Notes: generated by a model not told the origin, from the letters alone. A stretch of DNA of 64,000 nt from Rotaria sp. Silwood1 (GCA_905250075.1 CAJNOP010000190.1:186001-250000); one strand, 5' to 3'; positions 1 to 12,984 are shown, counted from the first letter of the stretch. Numbers and translations are program-made.

Positions 1-520
1 CATGTTCTTTACAATTACTTGATCAACTTGAAACTCAAATGGTTGTACCATTTGAATTTCGTCGTTTACGTATTGAACAACCTAATCATCATACAAAATT
101 TTTAGATGATGATCCACGTGAAACAGTACCTGATTTATCAACAACTGTTTATGAAAGACGTTCTGATCCTGATGGACTTCGATTTTGTCGTAATTGTCGT
201 GATGGTAAATTAAGAGAGAAAAATAAATATTTTGTTTTTTAAAGATTTATATTTTAATAGGTGTTTGGACTCAATTAACAGTATGTGAAACAGTTCGATG
301 TGATGCAGAATTATTACGTGCTAAACCACGTTTAGTTAGTGAATGGGGTGAAATAAAATCAATAGATAGTGGTGCACTTTATGCTCCATCAAGTGTTTTT
401 GCTATATATGCTTTTGCTTTTGGACCACATTGTAAAAGATGTGAATCGAATGGACAATGGAGTCGTTATGCTTTACCAGAACTTTGTTCAGGAATTAAAT
501 ATTTTGGTCATTCATCAATG

Positions 521-554
<34 letters not shown>

Positions 555-658
555 CTACAATAAAAACAACAAAAACAGCATCGATGAGCAATGTTATTTC
601 AAAAATGAAACTAAATGCAACAGCATTATTAAATAAATTAATAAATAAAAAACAATAA
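1..658 (+). CDS. C-terminal part of an unrecognised Cys-containing protein (5' end outside window)
   Basis: Two exons are visible: 3-204 (open at the left edge) and 261-658, joined in phase at a GT-AG intron of 56 nt (GAT G|GT, Asp-Gly). The fragment has paired cysteines around the junction (CRNCRDG, then VCETVRC) and more near the end (HCKRC, LC), followed by a run of about 12 Thr encoded by an ACA/ACT microsatellite, and a basic tail ending in NKKQ. No signal peptide or start can be judged because the N-terminus is missing. The Cys pairs suggest an extracellular or metal-binding module, but I do not recognise the family. The gene is convergent with FANK1, with about 160 bp between the two stop codons. 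Confidence 0.7.
518..560 (+). repeat. ACA microsatellite coding poly-Thr
   Basis: Uninterrupted ACA triplets, ending in ACT ACA, lie in frame within the final exon of the first gene and encode a Thr tract just before the basic C-terminal tail. Length variation here would change only the Thr tract. Confidence 0.85.
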
Positions 659-816
659 TATGTACTTGTTTATTTGAATAAATATATCAGCGTAGATTAG
701 AAGGATTCTATTTAATAAAAAAATATCTTTTTGTCATACACAAAAAAAGAAGAATTTAGTACACATATAGTTTGTTATTAGATAAGTAAGAGAAAAACAA
801 TCTTATCAATAGTTTA

Positions 817-2727
817 TTAAGAATTCTTCGGTGCAGGTGGCAATGAATCGACATAATTGATTAAATCCTATTGAAAGAAAAAAAAAAAGAATATTCTTAC
901 ATATAAACAATATGTCGTTTCAAGAGTCATAAATGCTGGCTATATTGTCAAATAAGTCTTATCTCTATATTAACTATCATTATGTTTTAGACAACTTTAT
1001 CATCAGTTTATAAAATAGAGAATAACATATTATCATTTTGGTAAAAAATTTAATAATCTAATCGAAGTAATAATGATATGTTGTGATAATCGATCGATCT
1101 ATTGGAATTTTCAGCAATGAAATTATTAAAATAATTTATAAGATGAGATACTCATAATTAAATACTGCTTAATTACACTTCAACTATGTTTAAAGTTTAT
1201 TACTTACCATTTTGTTAGTAGACATAGCCAATTGTTGAAGTGTTTTGCCACCAGCCTAAAAAAAACAAACATGTCTTTCAAATAAAAATTTGATTCTTTT
1301 TTCTTTATTCTCTACTATACTTTGCTTAATTTTCTAAAATCAGCTCCACGAGTAACTAATAATTGTGTTGTAAATAAATTGCCACGAATAACAGCCATTT
1401 GTAATGCTGTTGTACCAGTTGATTTATCTTCACATTCAACATTTGCACCATGATTTAAAAGAAGTTCAATTATTTCTTTATTACAATCATGCATTACTAA
1501 ATAAATTCTTTCTAAAAAATTAATTTATCAATATTAGAGAACATATTTTTGTACCTGCTCGATATAATGGTGTCCATTTATGTATTCCAACTTCTTTATT
1601 CATTTCAATATCTTTATCAATATTTAAATTTCTTACTATAATAGCAATTGTTTCAAAATTTTTACTATCAATTGCATGATGTAATACAGAAGTACCTAAA
1701 TAAAATAATTCAAAATATTAGTTTTTTTTTATTTATTTATTACCATTGTGATCAATACTATTAACATTTGCGCCATTTCCAATAAGTGATGCACATGCTT
1801 TATGAAAACCTGTACTAGCTGCAACCATAAGGCTAAATTTGATTTATAAAAATTAATCAAAAGACGACGAAATAAAACTTGACATACGGTGTTTTGCCCG
1901 AACCAATACTACTATTAACATTTGCTCCAGCCTTAATCAATAATTCAACTTTTCTATAATGAAAACAAAAAAAAAAAATTTTTAATTTACAATCACGAGA
2001 AAAAGCAATCTTTTGTAGTATATACCCAACATCAAATTTAGTACATGCATGCATTAAAGGTAAATTTCCATCTTTATCTGGACGTTCTAATAAAGGATGA
2101 TCAGGACCTCTAGAATAAATAAGTTTGAATAATTTTTTTTTTTTGCTTTCAAAATAATGAATAATAAAAAACATACAAAATTCGAAGTAATTTTTCTAAT
2201 TGTTCTTTTCCAGGTACAACAATGGCTTTAAAAACTGTTTCAGCAGTCATAGGTTCTAGTGTTGTTGCTGCTTGTAATATTGATGACCAATCGGAACGTT
2301 CACCACCGTTATAATTAGATTTACATTGTATTCGAAATTCATATTGAGTATTTGCTTTAAGATTTTCAACTATATATGACATTGCTGATCCTCTAATTAT
2401 GTTAAAAATGAAAATAAACAAAAACCAAAACAAAACACATCCTATCTAACGTACGTATATTTACTTTCCCAAAGAGAACTAACTTTTTTCTCACGTCCAT
2501 GTAAATAAATTAAAGAGCCTGGTCGTGCTGCACCTGTTTCATCAAATAATCTTCTATGTTCTGATCGTTTTTGATCTTGAATAAGTACATCCTCCCATTG
2601 AAGTTCAATTGAATGATGATTTGCATTTACAACTATTGGTGCCAATGGTTTTTCTAAACGTCCATCTAAAGAAAGTTAAAGGTTTCAAAGATAACAAAAA
2701 AAAAACAAAACTCGTATCCTTACTCAT
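817..2727 (-). CDS. FANK1: FANK1-like protein: fibronectin type III domain plus ankyrin repeats
   Basis: About ten short exons join with GT-AG introns. Exon 1 is only four bases (ATG A, 2724-2727), spliced to 2455-2665, then 2177-2392, 2026-2109, 1888-1953, about 1743-1832, further exons to about 1206, and a terminal exon ending in TAA at 817-819. The N-terminus reads MNGRLEKPLAPIVV and continues into an FN3 domain (HHSIELQWEDV early; YTG..MSYIVENL.ANTQYEFRIQ late). It is followed by about five ankyrin repeats (motifs GKTPLMVAAS, GTTALQMAV, LLLNHGANVE). Order, FN3 boundaries and the KP.(A/P)P.V...HHSIEL start match vertebrate FANK1, a nuclear protein linked to spermatogenesis and AP-1 signalling. 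The role in this organism is inferred. Starting at the ATG directly before GGACG would stop within three codons, so the split start codon context is needed. Confidence 0.88.
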
Positions 2728-5700
2728 ATTGTTATGCTTGGGTTTGATGTAAATTATTATGGTTAAGAGAAAAAGAAAGAATGTGCTTGTTCTTTTTTTT
2801 TTTTCTAAATATCTTTAGATACGTTGTTTGATGTCGTCATTATTATAGTACGTCATTAAATAGAAGAAAAAAAAAGTTAATGTTAAAGTGAATTGAATAT
2901 TAAGAAAAAAAAAAAAAAAAACGAGACGAAAGAATAAACGCGCTCGGTCTTTTATTTTCTTCAGTTGAAATCAATTTCTTGCCTTAGTTCCGCTATTATA
3001 AATGACAGTTATTCGTTCGGAAATTTGTTTCGAAGAACATTATATATATATATGTGAACTATCGATGAGTACCTGGTGTGCACTCGTTCGTTATTTTTTT
3101 CTTTTTTTTTTGATTGAGAAAGAGAAAGCCATAAACAACTTAATTTATTCAAAACAAAATGTTTCAATCGTTTTCTTGCCCACGTTATTGTGGATTGCAT
3201 GACAACATACTTATATGAAATTGTTTTATATTATTGTATACAAGAAAAATTCATCTGAATGGCTTTATTTCTTTTAATTACGTTTCAAAATTTTTTTTGC
3301 AAAGATTATATATATTTAGTCAATATTTTATATTTGATTTTTAATGAATTAGAGAGTAGTTCAATGGAAAAATTTAATGAATGAAAGACTATTCGATCAA
3401 TATACACATATATACTTCATTAAGGGCAGCGCGAAATTGTCGATCATAATTATTTTCACAATATTCGACTAATTGTCATTTTGATACCATCACGTGCCAT
3501 GGAGATCTGACTTTAACAACTTTAGCATCAGATGATTGTAGTGTAAGAGTAAAAAGTTTATCTTATACAATTTCCGATTCGTCAATTAATGATTAAGTAG
3601 AATAGCCTTAAGCAGATTTATTTTTGTATGAAAGTTGTTTACACCCATTTGAATTTAACTCATTTTTTTTTATTATTCGATCCGCTTATTCTTGATTGCA
3701 CACATTTTCTCTCAATTGGAAGCAAATAACAATGTTTGCAAAGGAGAATCAAAACGGGGGTGAGAACAAAAGTGGCCGCATTACGGAAACAAAACAGAAT
3801 AGATGCTGTAAGATGATTATCGTAGGTGGTTCTATATAAGAGATATTAATAGAACATGTGATGGGATATATTCAAATTGAGGACATTTTTGGCTAATTAA
3901 GGAATAATGTTTGCAAAGCGGAATCAGAGGTAGGAGAAGAGAGAAAAAAGTGGTTGCACATTTAAAAGCATCCGTGAAGTGAAATATGCGACGGGAAACG
4001 GAAGACAAGAAGGTCACAAAGTATAATCAAGAAAAAATTATTATACGCAAAAAAAAAATATTTATGAAACATATCAAAGCATCTAATATGTTTTCAATTC
4101 AGAGTGTAGGTATACCTGAAGAGAAGATCTACACATTTTACCAACATCTCAAAAACTCTTTGATACATGTTATATACATTTAGCTTATATAAAAGAAGTA
4201 AAATAAAACAAAAGAATCGTTGTTTTACAGTGATTGTTATATAAACTGTCGGAAATGAAAAAATTAAAGCAGAATTTTTTATATAGTTCAATAGAGTGTG
4301 ACAAATTGATCAAGATGATATGTGTTGTCAGAAATAGGTTTTTAGGTAAAAAGTTCAACTTTCTCCCAATGACTTAATTTTTCTGAAAAAGATGAATACA
4401 AGAATGTTGAAACAAAATTTTCAAGCCTCTTTTCTCATCCAATCTAAATTCTTATTTTTGTCTTTATTAATGGTTGTGGATATTCACATATATCTCAGTA
4501 GTTCAAGGTTTCTAATGTCGAATATACTATCATTAATTGCGTTTTATATACTTTCTAAGGATTTTACAAGGTTTTTTTCTGAAAAATTCATGATCCAAAG
4601 AAGCTTTTGAAAGTTACAGTCGTCAAAATCTTTTTAGACCCAGCATAAATTTGTAATATGAAGAATATTTCCCACATACATCGGCAAATATGCGTTAGTA
4701 ATCGTTGAACATTCAGTCAATCAAGGTTTCTCATAGGGAAGGAAATGTTGGTTCTTAAGGTTATAATTGATTTTACATTATTCGCTAAATAGGTTTTTTG
4801 CAATTTTTTACTGTCTTTACTGAACAGATTTTTCAGACTTTGGACATGCTACAGAGCTCAGATTGGTTTTAAACTGAAGAGCAAATCATGCTGTGCAATT
4901 TAACAGTCGAAGTTTTTCTGTAAAATTACTCCTATTTTTTGAACGTTTTTAGGAAAAAATTTCAACAGAAATAATACATCAAACTTTTCAAAAAATCAGA
5001 TCTTCTTAAGTATTAACCGTCGGTTTTAGCTAGATTTTAAAATGAAATCAAAATCGATATCATTCGAGTTGGAGGAGAAAGTCCTTGAAACATGAAAACC
5101 GACTTTTGGATGATTGATATGATAATAAATATTGAACACTCAGACAGAAGACTATTTTAATGCATTAAAATGTGGCATTTTTACACTGAAAAAACGTTAT
5201 TTGAAAAAAAAATGCAAGTTTATGGGAACTGTCGTTGTTTTACTGCCAACTAATCATACATAGACACACAGTTTCTGGAAGTTTAGGTCAAATCTTTTGC
5301 TCCGTGACAAAACTAGATTTCAGAGTCGATAAAGGGTAGCTGAAGCCATTAAATACCAACTATTTGTAAAGATTTTTTGGTTATCCAACTTTTGGTCACA
5401 AAATATTTGTTTCATGAACAAAACGCTACACTATGTTTTCTGACTGAAAAAAGTACTAGTCATTATTTCATGCTATTATTTATTCATTTTGTTTTTAGTA
5501 GTCACTATTGTAGAAGAATAACAAAATAATAACTATACACTATATACAAATATTAATCGGATTAAGTTTTTCTCGTATCTGTTGACCAAACGTTTCGATA
5601 AGTTGTTTTTTCACTTATTAAGCTTATCAATAGTAGAATTAGCTAGTTTTATTTTTTGAAGTGGCTGTTTACAAGAAATAAAAAACTGCCAGCGCAATTT

Positions 5701-6292
5701 CTACTCGATTCAAATATGAAACACGCTGTAGTTGTTGTTGTTGATAATTATAGGAAGGCTAATTTATTCTATACATTTGGGAACATATTTCTTTACCATT
5801 CTCTTTTGTTTCATCTTCGAGAAATGCAATAATGAAGTACCTCATGTATTATAACGAGATATTACTGATATATAAACGTTCTTTGATTGTATATCAACAC
5901 TGTCTATGATAATCTGTGATGGATAGCTAAGATGTCTGTCATAGTTCATAGAGAGGAAGAGGGGCAATATTTCTACCTCTATAGTTCACCACTCATTTCT
6001 AATATATACTATCAAGAAGTAATGCAACATTTTGTTCATGCGATAAAAAGTCATAGAACCAAAAGTTTACGAAATATGATTTAGACGAATTATTGCAGTA
6101 TAGGCTGAAAGATTTGTCTTCTTTCACAGATTCATACATTCATAACCATGAAATATAAATGTCTTATGCCCTACGTCTTTCTTATCAATAGAAAAATGTA
6201 TTTAGAAATCAATTGATTTATTATGAAATGAAATCGACCAAAAACAAAAAGACAATCACATGTAAATAATGAATAGATAAATTTTCTTTTTA
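2728..6292. other. Gene-free interval between FANK1 and the ART-LRR gene
   Basis: This is AT-rich sequence with many homopolymer runs and no ORF with protein-like composition. It contains a degenerate direct repeat (about 3729-3800 and 3903-3975). The stretch about 4300-5450 is less A/T-homopolymeric than its surroundings and could be old mobile-element sequence, but I recognise nothing in it. The first few hundred bases left of 3000 presumably include the FANK1 promoter. Confidence 0.6.
3729..3975. repeat. Degenerate direct repeat, spacing about 174 bp
   Basis: Two copies share AATGTTTGCAAAG.GGAATCA, a G-rich stretch, then AAAAGTGG(C/T)(C/T)GCA. They start near 3731 and 3906. They probably arose as an old tandem duplication; no coding content is seen. 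Confidence 0.55.
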
Positions 6293-7753
6293 TTATAGTT
6301 CTAAACGAAAATCATATTTTGATCTGATAATTTGTCGTAAACTTTGTTTGATATTATCAGATAAATTACAATTCTGCATCCAAAGTTCTCTTAATGAATG
6401 ATTTCGTTTGAGCATGTAATTAAGAGATTCAAAACTTGAATTACTTATTGATTTATTTTTAGAAAGATGTAAAACTTGAAGAGTTTGATTACCATGAGTG
6501 AGTGCATCAGTTAATAATCGAACACCTTGATCAGTAATTTCATTAAAAACAAGTCCTAATACAATCAATGATTGATTTTTTTTGAGCATTTGAGCAAGAT
6601 ATTGTATACCATTGTCTGTAATATTATTAGAACCAATACCAAGTATTTTTAAATTAGAATTATTTGTTGATAAAACTTTAGATAAATGACGCACTCCTAA
6701 ATCAGATAAATTATTGTGATAGAGCATTAATGCTTCTAATGTTATATTATTATTCAGACTATTAGCAATTGTTATTGCACCTTGTGATGTTATTATATTA
6801 TTTTCTAATGAAAGTTTTTTACATTGTTTATTGATGATTGCTTGTTGTACAATAATATCCATGTCTTGATCAGTTAAATTTTGTTGATTTAAATTTATGT
6901 CTGAATACATTGCATATTTTTTAATAAGATCTTCAAGGTTTTTATTTTGATACGATATTGTTGTTATTGTCGATAATGTTGAAGGTATAATAAGTGAACA
7001 TGAAATAAAAGGAAATGGTGGTTGAATTTCTTTAATTTGAATAATATAAAGATCATTGCCAGAATCAAGATTACCAATAACTTGAAATTGTCTTGCAGCA
7101 ATAAGTAGAATTTCATTTTCTGTTGGAAACATTGAATGATTATGAATATCTTTTCCAGTATTACATTCAATTGTAAATAATGTTCGTTTGCCAGTTTTAC
7201 CGAAAAATTCTTCATTTTCTAAAACACTTATATGAGTTGTACATGATGAAAATGTCCACCAAACAAATATTTTATCTATTGGATAATCATTTCTTAAATC
7301 CATTTTTATTCCACGATAAATAGTTTTTCCTAGAAAAGATGGAAGTTTTGAAAGAGAATGAATAAATAATCGTAAATAAAGAAACCATGGTTTTAATAAT
7401 TGACGATTTTCTGAACGAAGAGTTTTATTTAGAATAAAATAAAATGAATTATCTCGTAATGACCATTCCATTGAATAAAGCATTATTGAAGCTGATTCAT
7501 CAGAAGTAAGATCATCTTTAGGATTAGTACAATTTTGTTTAACTATATAAACCATTTGATCAATATCAGGTACAATTGAAATTAGAGATTCAACAGCTTT
7601 TTCTAATGAGACAAGTTCGAGATTTTCAAATCCTTTTATTGGTGGTAACATCCGTTTTGGTTCTTTGACCATATCCGATAATCGAGTATTATGTTGTTTT
7701 AGTTGATCAAAATGATTTGAAGCCATTTTATTCAATCTAAACACGAAATTCAT
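6293..7753 (-). CDS. Arginine-type ADP-ribosyltransferase domain fused to NLR-type leucine-rich repeats
   Basis: A single intronless ORF of 486 codons. Residues about 90-245 form an ART fold of the R-S-E class. They show TIYRG with the NAD-binding Arg (R147), a β-strand FSSCT (S169-T172) in place of the usual S-T-S, and the catalytic ENE (E212, E214) in FPTENEIL. The Glu two residues before the last Glu is the pattern of arginine-specific mono-ADP-ribosyltransferases. Residues about 300-475 hold five or six ribonuclease-inhibitor-type LRRs ([40 protein letters not shown]). There is no signal peptide or membrane segment, so it is probably cytosolic. M10 (at 7726) has the better context and lies 10 nt after a GTTTAG acceptor-like site, so the real start may be M10. 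ART-LRR architectures are expanded in bdelloids. The target protein and biological role are unknown; a function in sensing or immunity is inference. Confidence 0.85.
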   Translation of the reverse strand: MNFVFRLNKMASNHFDQLKQHNTRLSDMVKEPKRMLPPIKGFENLELVSLEKAVESLISIVPDIDQMVYIVKQNCTNPKDDLTSDESASIMLYSMEWSLRDNSFYFILNKTLRSENRQLLKPWFLYLRLFIHSLSKLPSFLGKTIYRGIKMDLRNDYPIDKIFVWWTFSSCTTHISVLENEEFFGKTGKRTLFTIECNTGKDIHNHSMFPTENEILLIAARQFQVIGNLDSGNDLYIIQIKEIQPPFPFISCSLIIPSTLSTITTISYQNKNLEDLIKKYAMYSDINLNQQNLTDQDMDIIVQQAIINKQCKKLSLENNIITSQGAITIANSLNNNITLEALMLYHNNLSDLGVRHLSKVLSTNNSNLKILGIGSNNITDNGIQYLAQMLKKNQSLIVLGLVFNEITDQGVRLLTDALTHGNQTLQVLHLSKNKSISNSSFESLNYMLKRNHSLRELWMQNCNLSDNIKQSLRQIIRSKYDFRLEL

Positions 7754-8960
7754 TATTATACATCAGTTCTAATAACACAAATCGAAAGAAAATAATTTGA
7801 TCAACTAAATAATTAAATTTGAAAAATTTGTCTTTTATATTTTAAAATTCTTTGTGTTCTTTCAAACATTTTTTTTCTGCATTTTGGCATGGCATAACAT
7901 ATATGTCTCTTTTTGATTTTATAAAGTTGCACCACTTCGTTGTCATGCAATTGTAATGAAAACTCAAAAATAATGTACTGAAATTAGATGTCGCTTATTT
8001 TAAAAAATCTATTTATTCTGCAAATTATCTAAAGAATTTAAAAGATTAATCAAATATTAATCATGAAGTAGTATCGATTGTTATGTTTTACTTTAAAGAT
8101 AACAGTTAGATGACTGATATGCATACGTTTTCGAATATAATAGTGCATTAAAATTCATATTAAGAAACACTTCTTTCATAAGTAGCTAATGTTGTTAACA
8201 TTGTTCTTATAGGCATTATCATTCAGAAATCATTGGAAAATCGAGATACATTAGAAATTACTGTGATTTCAACTTCAGTATAATTTTATAATAGATTATT
8301 TTAGATTCATTAAATATCATTTATTTGATTAGAAAACGATCTTAAAAATTTCGAAACTAAAAACTTTTCAGAATGAGCTAAACCTACCACGGCCGCCGCC
8401 AATACTTGATTAATCTCTCAAAAATTGCAGAATCATTAATGAGTCACCAGCAAGTGACCAAGAAACTCTAAGTGAGTCCTCACAATAAATGAAATTCCCA
8501 GGGACTTAGTAGTCGTTTTCCATGATGTTTCCAGCTAGTCTTTACTTTAAGGAGTTGACGATATATTTTTAAAGTTTCTAGTAACTTTCTAATAAATTTA
8601 TATGTGAACGCAACCCCACACTCACTATTTCGCGAAAAAAGTGAAACCTTTTTTTTATGTATGAAGAAACTTTCAATGGGCAAGAATGGAAAACAAACTC
8701 GAACTACTCTATAAAAGAATATAGAAGTTAATTTTAGCATTCATTAGATTTACACAAACTTATTACCTTATTGATGGAAACTATTGAAGCTGACTTTCAG
8801 ATCCGCAGCAAACCTTCTGTAAACTTTCTCGCAAATCTCTGATATGATTCCACAAGGAGTTATCTTAGACAGACCCTCGAAAGTATTTCTTTTCTGTTCA
8901 AGTCTTTTTTCATAGTTCTCATTGCTATTTATAAATTACAGGAAAAAAAAACACGTTTAG
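7754..8960. other. Intergenic sequence, ART-LRR to FAD oxidoreductase
   Basis: It is AT-rich with a few GC-richer patches (for example ACGGCCGCCGCC near 8390). An 86-codon minus-strand ORF at 8480-8740 has no recognisable motif and I do not treat it as a gene. The interval holds the promoter of the ART-LRR gene and the 3' flank of the FAD gene. Confidence 0.5.
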
Positions 8961-10631
8961 TTAATCACTAGGATAACGAGTACCATTAATCGTCCATGAT
9001 ATTGGTGTAAATGTTTTAATTAATGCTTGCAAACGTGTGAGATGCTGTTCTTCAAGCATCTGATCGACTCTATCTAAGTTATTTAGAATTGCATAACTTG
9101 CCACTACACCACCTGCTTGACCATTAGAAAATTCAACTGGATGTAAACGTGTCGCTGAATTAACAAGAAATGTCTGTGCCATTGTTTTACCAATAACAAT
9201 TAAATTATCAATATCTCGATTCGTCATTGCACGTAAAGGAATATAATATGGAAGAATAGAATAATTTTGTCGAATATATGAAGGATACTGACATAATTTC
9301 ATTCTATGAATATCAACATCATATGCACCAAGACATATACGATCATGAAATATATATCCGTGTAAATCAGATGCACTTCCATTTATTGTTGAAATATTCA
9401 TAAGAAAATTATTTATTCCAATTGAACGACGTGATTCACGTAAATAAGGCATTTTAGCTAAACCATGACAAGTACCTGTCCATGATGATGAATTAAGGAA
9501 AACAGTTCGATTAGCCCATTCGATTGGTGCATTTGCACGAAACCAATAATGCCAACCATATGATTGTTCTTCACCGTCTTTTAATGCTTCTAAACTAACT
9601 CCACCTCTTCATATACCAATATCACGATGACGTTTTGCTTCAATTGGTGATAAGAAAAAAAATTTTCTTCCATAATCATTTCCTCTCACACGATTTTGAA
9701 TAATTGTATCATTAATAGCAATAATATTTATATCAGTTGATGATGTATTAATACGTCGATAAGTCCATGCACGTTCCCATGGATGACCTAATAATGAATA
9801 TTGACCACCACCACTTGGTTCAGGTAACGGATTAGGTGGTTCATCTGTAGGTTTTTCTTGAAGTTGTTCAAGAAAATCTATAGTAAACATTTGACCACAT
9901 GACCAATTTCCATTACCAGATATATCACCATCAAATTTTTCCATAATACCTTGAAGAAAACTTGCATTAGATAAAACTAATACTTCACCCCATGAACTTC
10001 CTTCAATAACATATGACATGTTAATAAATGATAATTTAGTTTTATTAAACCATGAACTATTATCATATAAATACCAATCAGGTAATTCTTCGGATAATAA
10101 ACGACATCGATTTTGTTTTTCATTTGAAGTTCTTTGAATAGCATCTATTTTTATAATACGACGATCACTTTTATCTCTATCAATATGTTTAATAACAGTG
10201 TTATAAAAGATTCGAAGATTTTTTATTAAAGGTAACACAACTTGAGCATGAAATTGATTAGGTATAGAACAAATAGGTGATACAGAACAAAGACCAGTAT
10301 TTCCAAGTATATTTAGCATTTTTGTAAATAAAGGATTTCGATTTTCTAATTGAAGATTAATACCTCCAACATCAAGTGTAAATCCACTACTATCTGTTAA
10401 TTTATAACCAGCAAAATCAGGTGCACTTAATAATTCACTTGTCATTTGTCCACCAGCCCAATCTGTTGGTTCAATTAAACATACGTGTTTATCAAGTAAT
10501 TTTGAAGCAGAAAGAACTGCACCTAATGCTGCAGTTGATCCACCAACAATTACTAATTGACAATCATCTATGATGCGAACAGATGCATCGATTGAAAAGA
10601 TAAGCAATGAGAGAAGAACAAAAATAAACAT
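8961..10631 (-). pseudogene. Secreted FAD-dependent oxidoreductase interrupted by one in-frame TGA
   Basis: The frame runs without introns over 557 codons but contains a single TGA at 9609-9611; 340 codons are open before it and 215 after. The true start is ATG at 10631; an upstream in-frame TTG at 10640 is not a start. The N-terminal MFIFVLLSLLIFSIDA is a signal peptide. A Rossmann FAD motif follows (VIVGGSTAALGA, then the ribose-binding Glu in LIEPTDWAGGQMTSE). The C-terminal half has SYGWHYWFRAN and the second FAD segment NLIVIGKTMAQTF...ATRLHPVE..NGQAGG, as in the FAD_oxidored family of bacteria and fungi. The substrate is unknown. The missing introns and the family distribution suggest horizontal acquisition (inference). 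The flanking text, RDIGI*RGGVSLEAL, suggests TGG (Trp) mutated to TGA. This could be a young pseudogene, a nonsense allele, an assembly error or a read-through gene. Confidence 0.75.
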
Positions 10632-11081
10632 ATTTATCAATAGTTTAGAAAAATCTATGAAGAAAAAGTAAACTTCTCATATTGTACTTGTATTATTTTT
10701 CATATCTTACATGATAATTGTCTTTGTTTCGAAAGAATGCGAAGAAATGTTGCTGTTCTTTTTCTAATCATCGTTGTTTTTATTTATCAAGTGTGATAAT
10801 GGAGTAACAAGAATAGGTAGGCGGAAAGTTTTGAGATAAAATTTTTGTTTTTTTCGACTGTCTTGAAAATATTTGTAATTAGTCAAAGGTTGCGGTTGAG
10901 AAAGTCAATTTTGAACTCTTTTCGAGCATTGATGTTGAAAAGTCGCTTCACGTGGAAACGTTTTGAATTAACCAATCGCTTTTGAATTCGATCTCTCTAC
11001 ATAAAATTCACTCAAGTGAGATATTAAAAACTACAAAATGACATATCTTCTCAGTAATTCTGTCTCAAATTATAAGTATTT

Positions 11082-11139
11082 TACTAGAATTTTAGCTTCC
11101 AGAGTGTCATACATCATGACAAAGACTAAAATTCTAGTA
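11082..11139. repeat. Hairpin with 14-bp perfect stem
   Basis: TACTAGAATTTTAG at 11082-11095 is exactly complementary to CTAAAATTCTAGTA at 11126-11139. The 30-base loop itself contains GTCAT...ATGAC, which extends the cruciform potential. No known RNA family is recognised. Confidence 0.7.
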
Positions 11140-12984
11140 ATATACCTATATTCTGAACAGAAGGGCTAAGGGAACTGACTCTTTAGGGGACTTGTGTATT
11201 TTACTGAACTCTTTCCCGATACACAGCATTCGAATTTAAAAGCGACTGTTCAGTTGAAAACGTTCGCTCGTCAGCTTTCGTTCAAGACTAATGATGTAAT
11301 ATATAAAACGCTAAAAAAAACTATTTTCGACGGAACATATGGCTCAAAGTTTCCGGTACTAATGATTGTCCATTTTAGCCTGCGTGAAAGTATAACAGAC
11401 AAGCTAAAATCATAGGTAATGATCAAGATTTCGTGGTCTCTTTGTAAATAGGATTAGAAATATCGTGTCTACTTTTATCTAAGAACAGTAAGAGCATTTT
11501 TTTTATTGCGTTAAAGATCAGATCGTATAATGAATCGATAGGTTGTAGCTAACTCTTAAAAGAATTTTTTCGAAAGTATTCAACTTTATCAGAGCTAGTC
11601 ATTTTGGCGAGCAGACACTTTGTGAAATGTTATATTACACTAAGCTAGAGTTTTTATTTAAGTGAAGCTGTAAGCACTCTTTTCTTTCCAAACAATTCTT
11701 TTGGACCTTTCAAATTTTACTTCATTAATCTCGAACAGAAACTGAGACAACTTTTCAAAGTCAACATTTGGAAAGAGTTTTAATTTCTATCTCTAGCCAG
11801 TAGCTTTTGACTCATCGCAAACATTCTCAAGAGATTCAAAAATAAACAAACATTTTGTCTCAACACTTTTGATTGACTCGTCAACTAACCTTATTAGTTT
11901 TGTCTTTTGTTCGAAAAAAGAGAAAAAAAACATTAAGTTAGATATTTTATATTTGTTAACGAGTTCAAAAAAATCAAATACAAACGCAATATATATCTCA
12001 ATAATTTATTGATTTACTAAACCCAATGTAGCTGTAAAACAACTGTATCTTAAGTAGTAACTGAGTGATTGTATATGACAAATTTATCCAATGATATTTG
12101 ATATTTTATCATTATTTTGTTTTAGCTCTAGCAATAGTTAAATGTAATAAATTGACGCAACAATTTATGAATTATATAATACTTATATATAATTATAACA
12201 CAATATATATTTATTTGTGATTATTAGTTGTGATAAAAATCACTTTCTCTTTTTATTGTGTTTTCATCAGAATTCGATTGTAGACCGGATAAAGATATCA
12301 AGAGCATGTCAGCTCAAATAGTCTTTAATCATTCTTCTTCTGTTCTCTACCAAATTTTAGCAATAATAGAAACAAAAGACTCATGTGCTTAATTTGTATA
12401 ATACAAAAAGTATGATTGCCATTCGTTCCTTAAAACATTTGAATAATTGTTTTTATCGATTATCCCTAGCTCACAAGTTTTATATTAACAAATATGAATG
12501 TTGATCTTCTCTTCACTAACATTCCACACTCACACATTCACTATTCCACATTAGAGCCCGTCGAGTCCAAAAGTTTGGGATCCAGGACCAGTCGAACCGT
12601 ACTTTGACACTCTCAATAAGTCTTTTTAATAGAATTGAATGGCTGTCTAGAAGATACGAGATAATTTTTAAGCAACGAACACAACAACTTTCTTCGTGGA
12701 AGAAAACGCAAAAGTGTTTGAATTTGAAAGAAAATTCAATATCCATAAATGTAACACTCTAAGACTCAATGAATTTCGTGAACTAGTAAAAACAATTCTA
12801 GTTCAATACAACTACAGCAGTGAAATTAAGAATATTATTTTCAATAGCATCGCTGCAGTGGAAAGTTTTTTTTCATAGTGCATTATAGCGTACAAGTTTT
12901 TTCGTTTCATCGTCATGACTCAGTAGAAACAAACTTTCAGCTGTGACGAACATCTCTATTTGATAGGTTATTTTTACGGTAGTA

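Noticed and set aside
3002-3202. Overlapping plus and minus ORFs of 66 and 63 codons
   Set aside because: They are shadows of each other with biased composition and no motif.
9600-9620. Tiny 12-nt GT...AG intron that would remove the TGA in the FAD gene
   Set aside because: Twelve bases is far below any spliceosomal intron, although its removal would keep the frame.
12516-12878. Two opposite ORFs of 76 and 60 codons
   Set aside because: They look protein-like in places, but there is no family signature, no splice partner and they overlap antisense.
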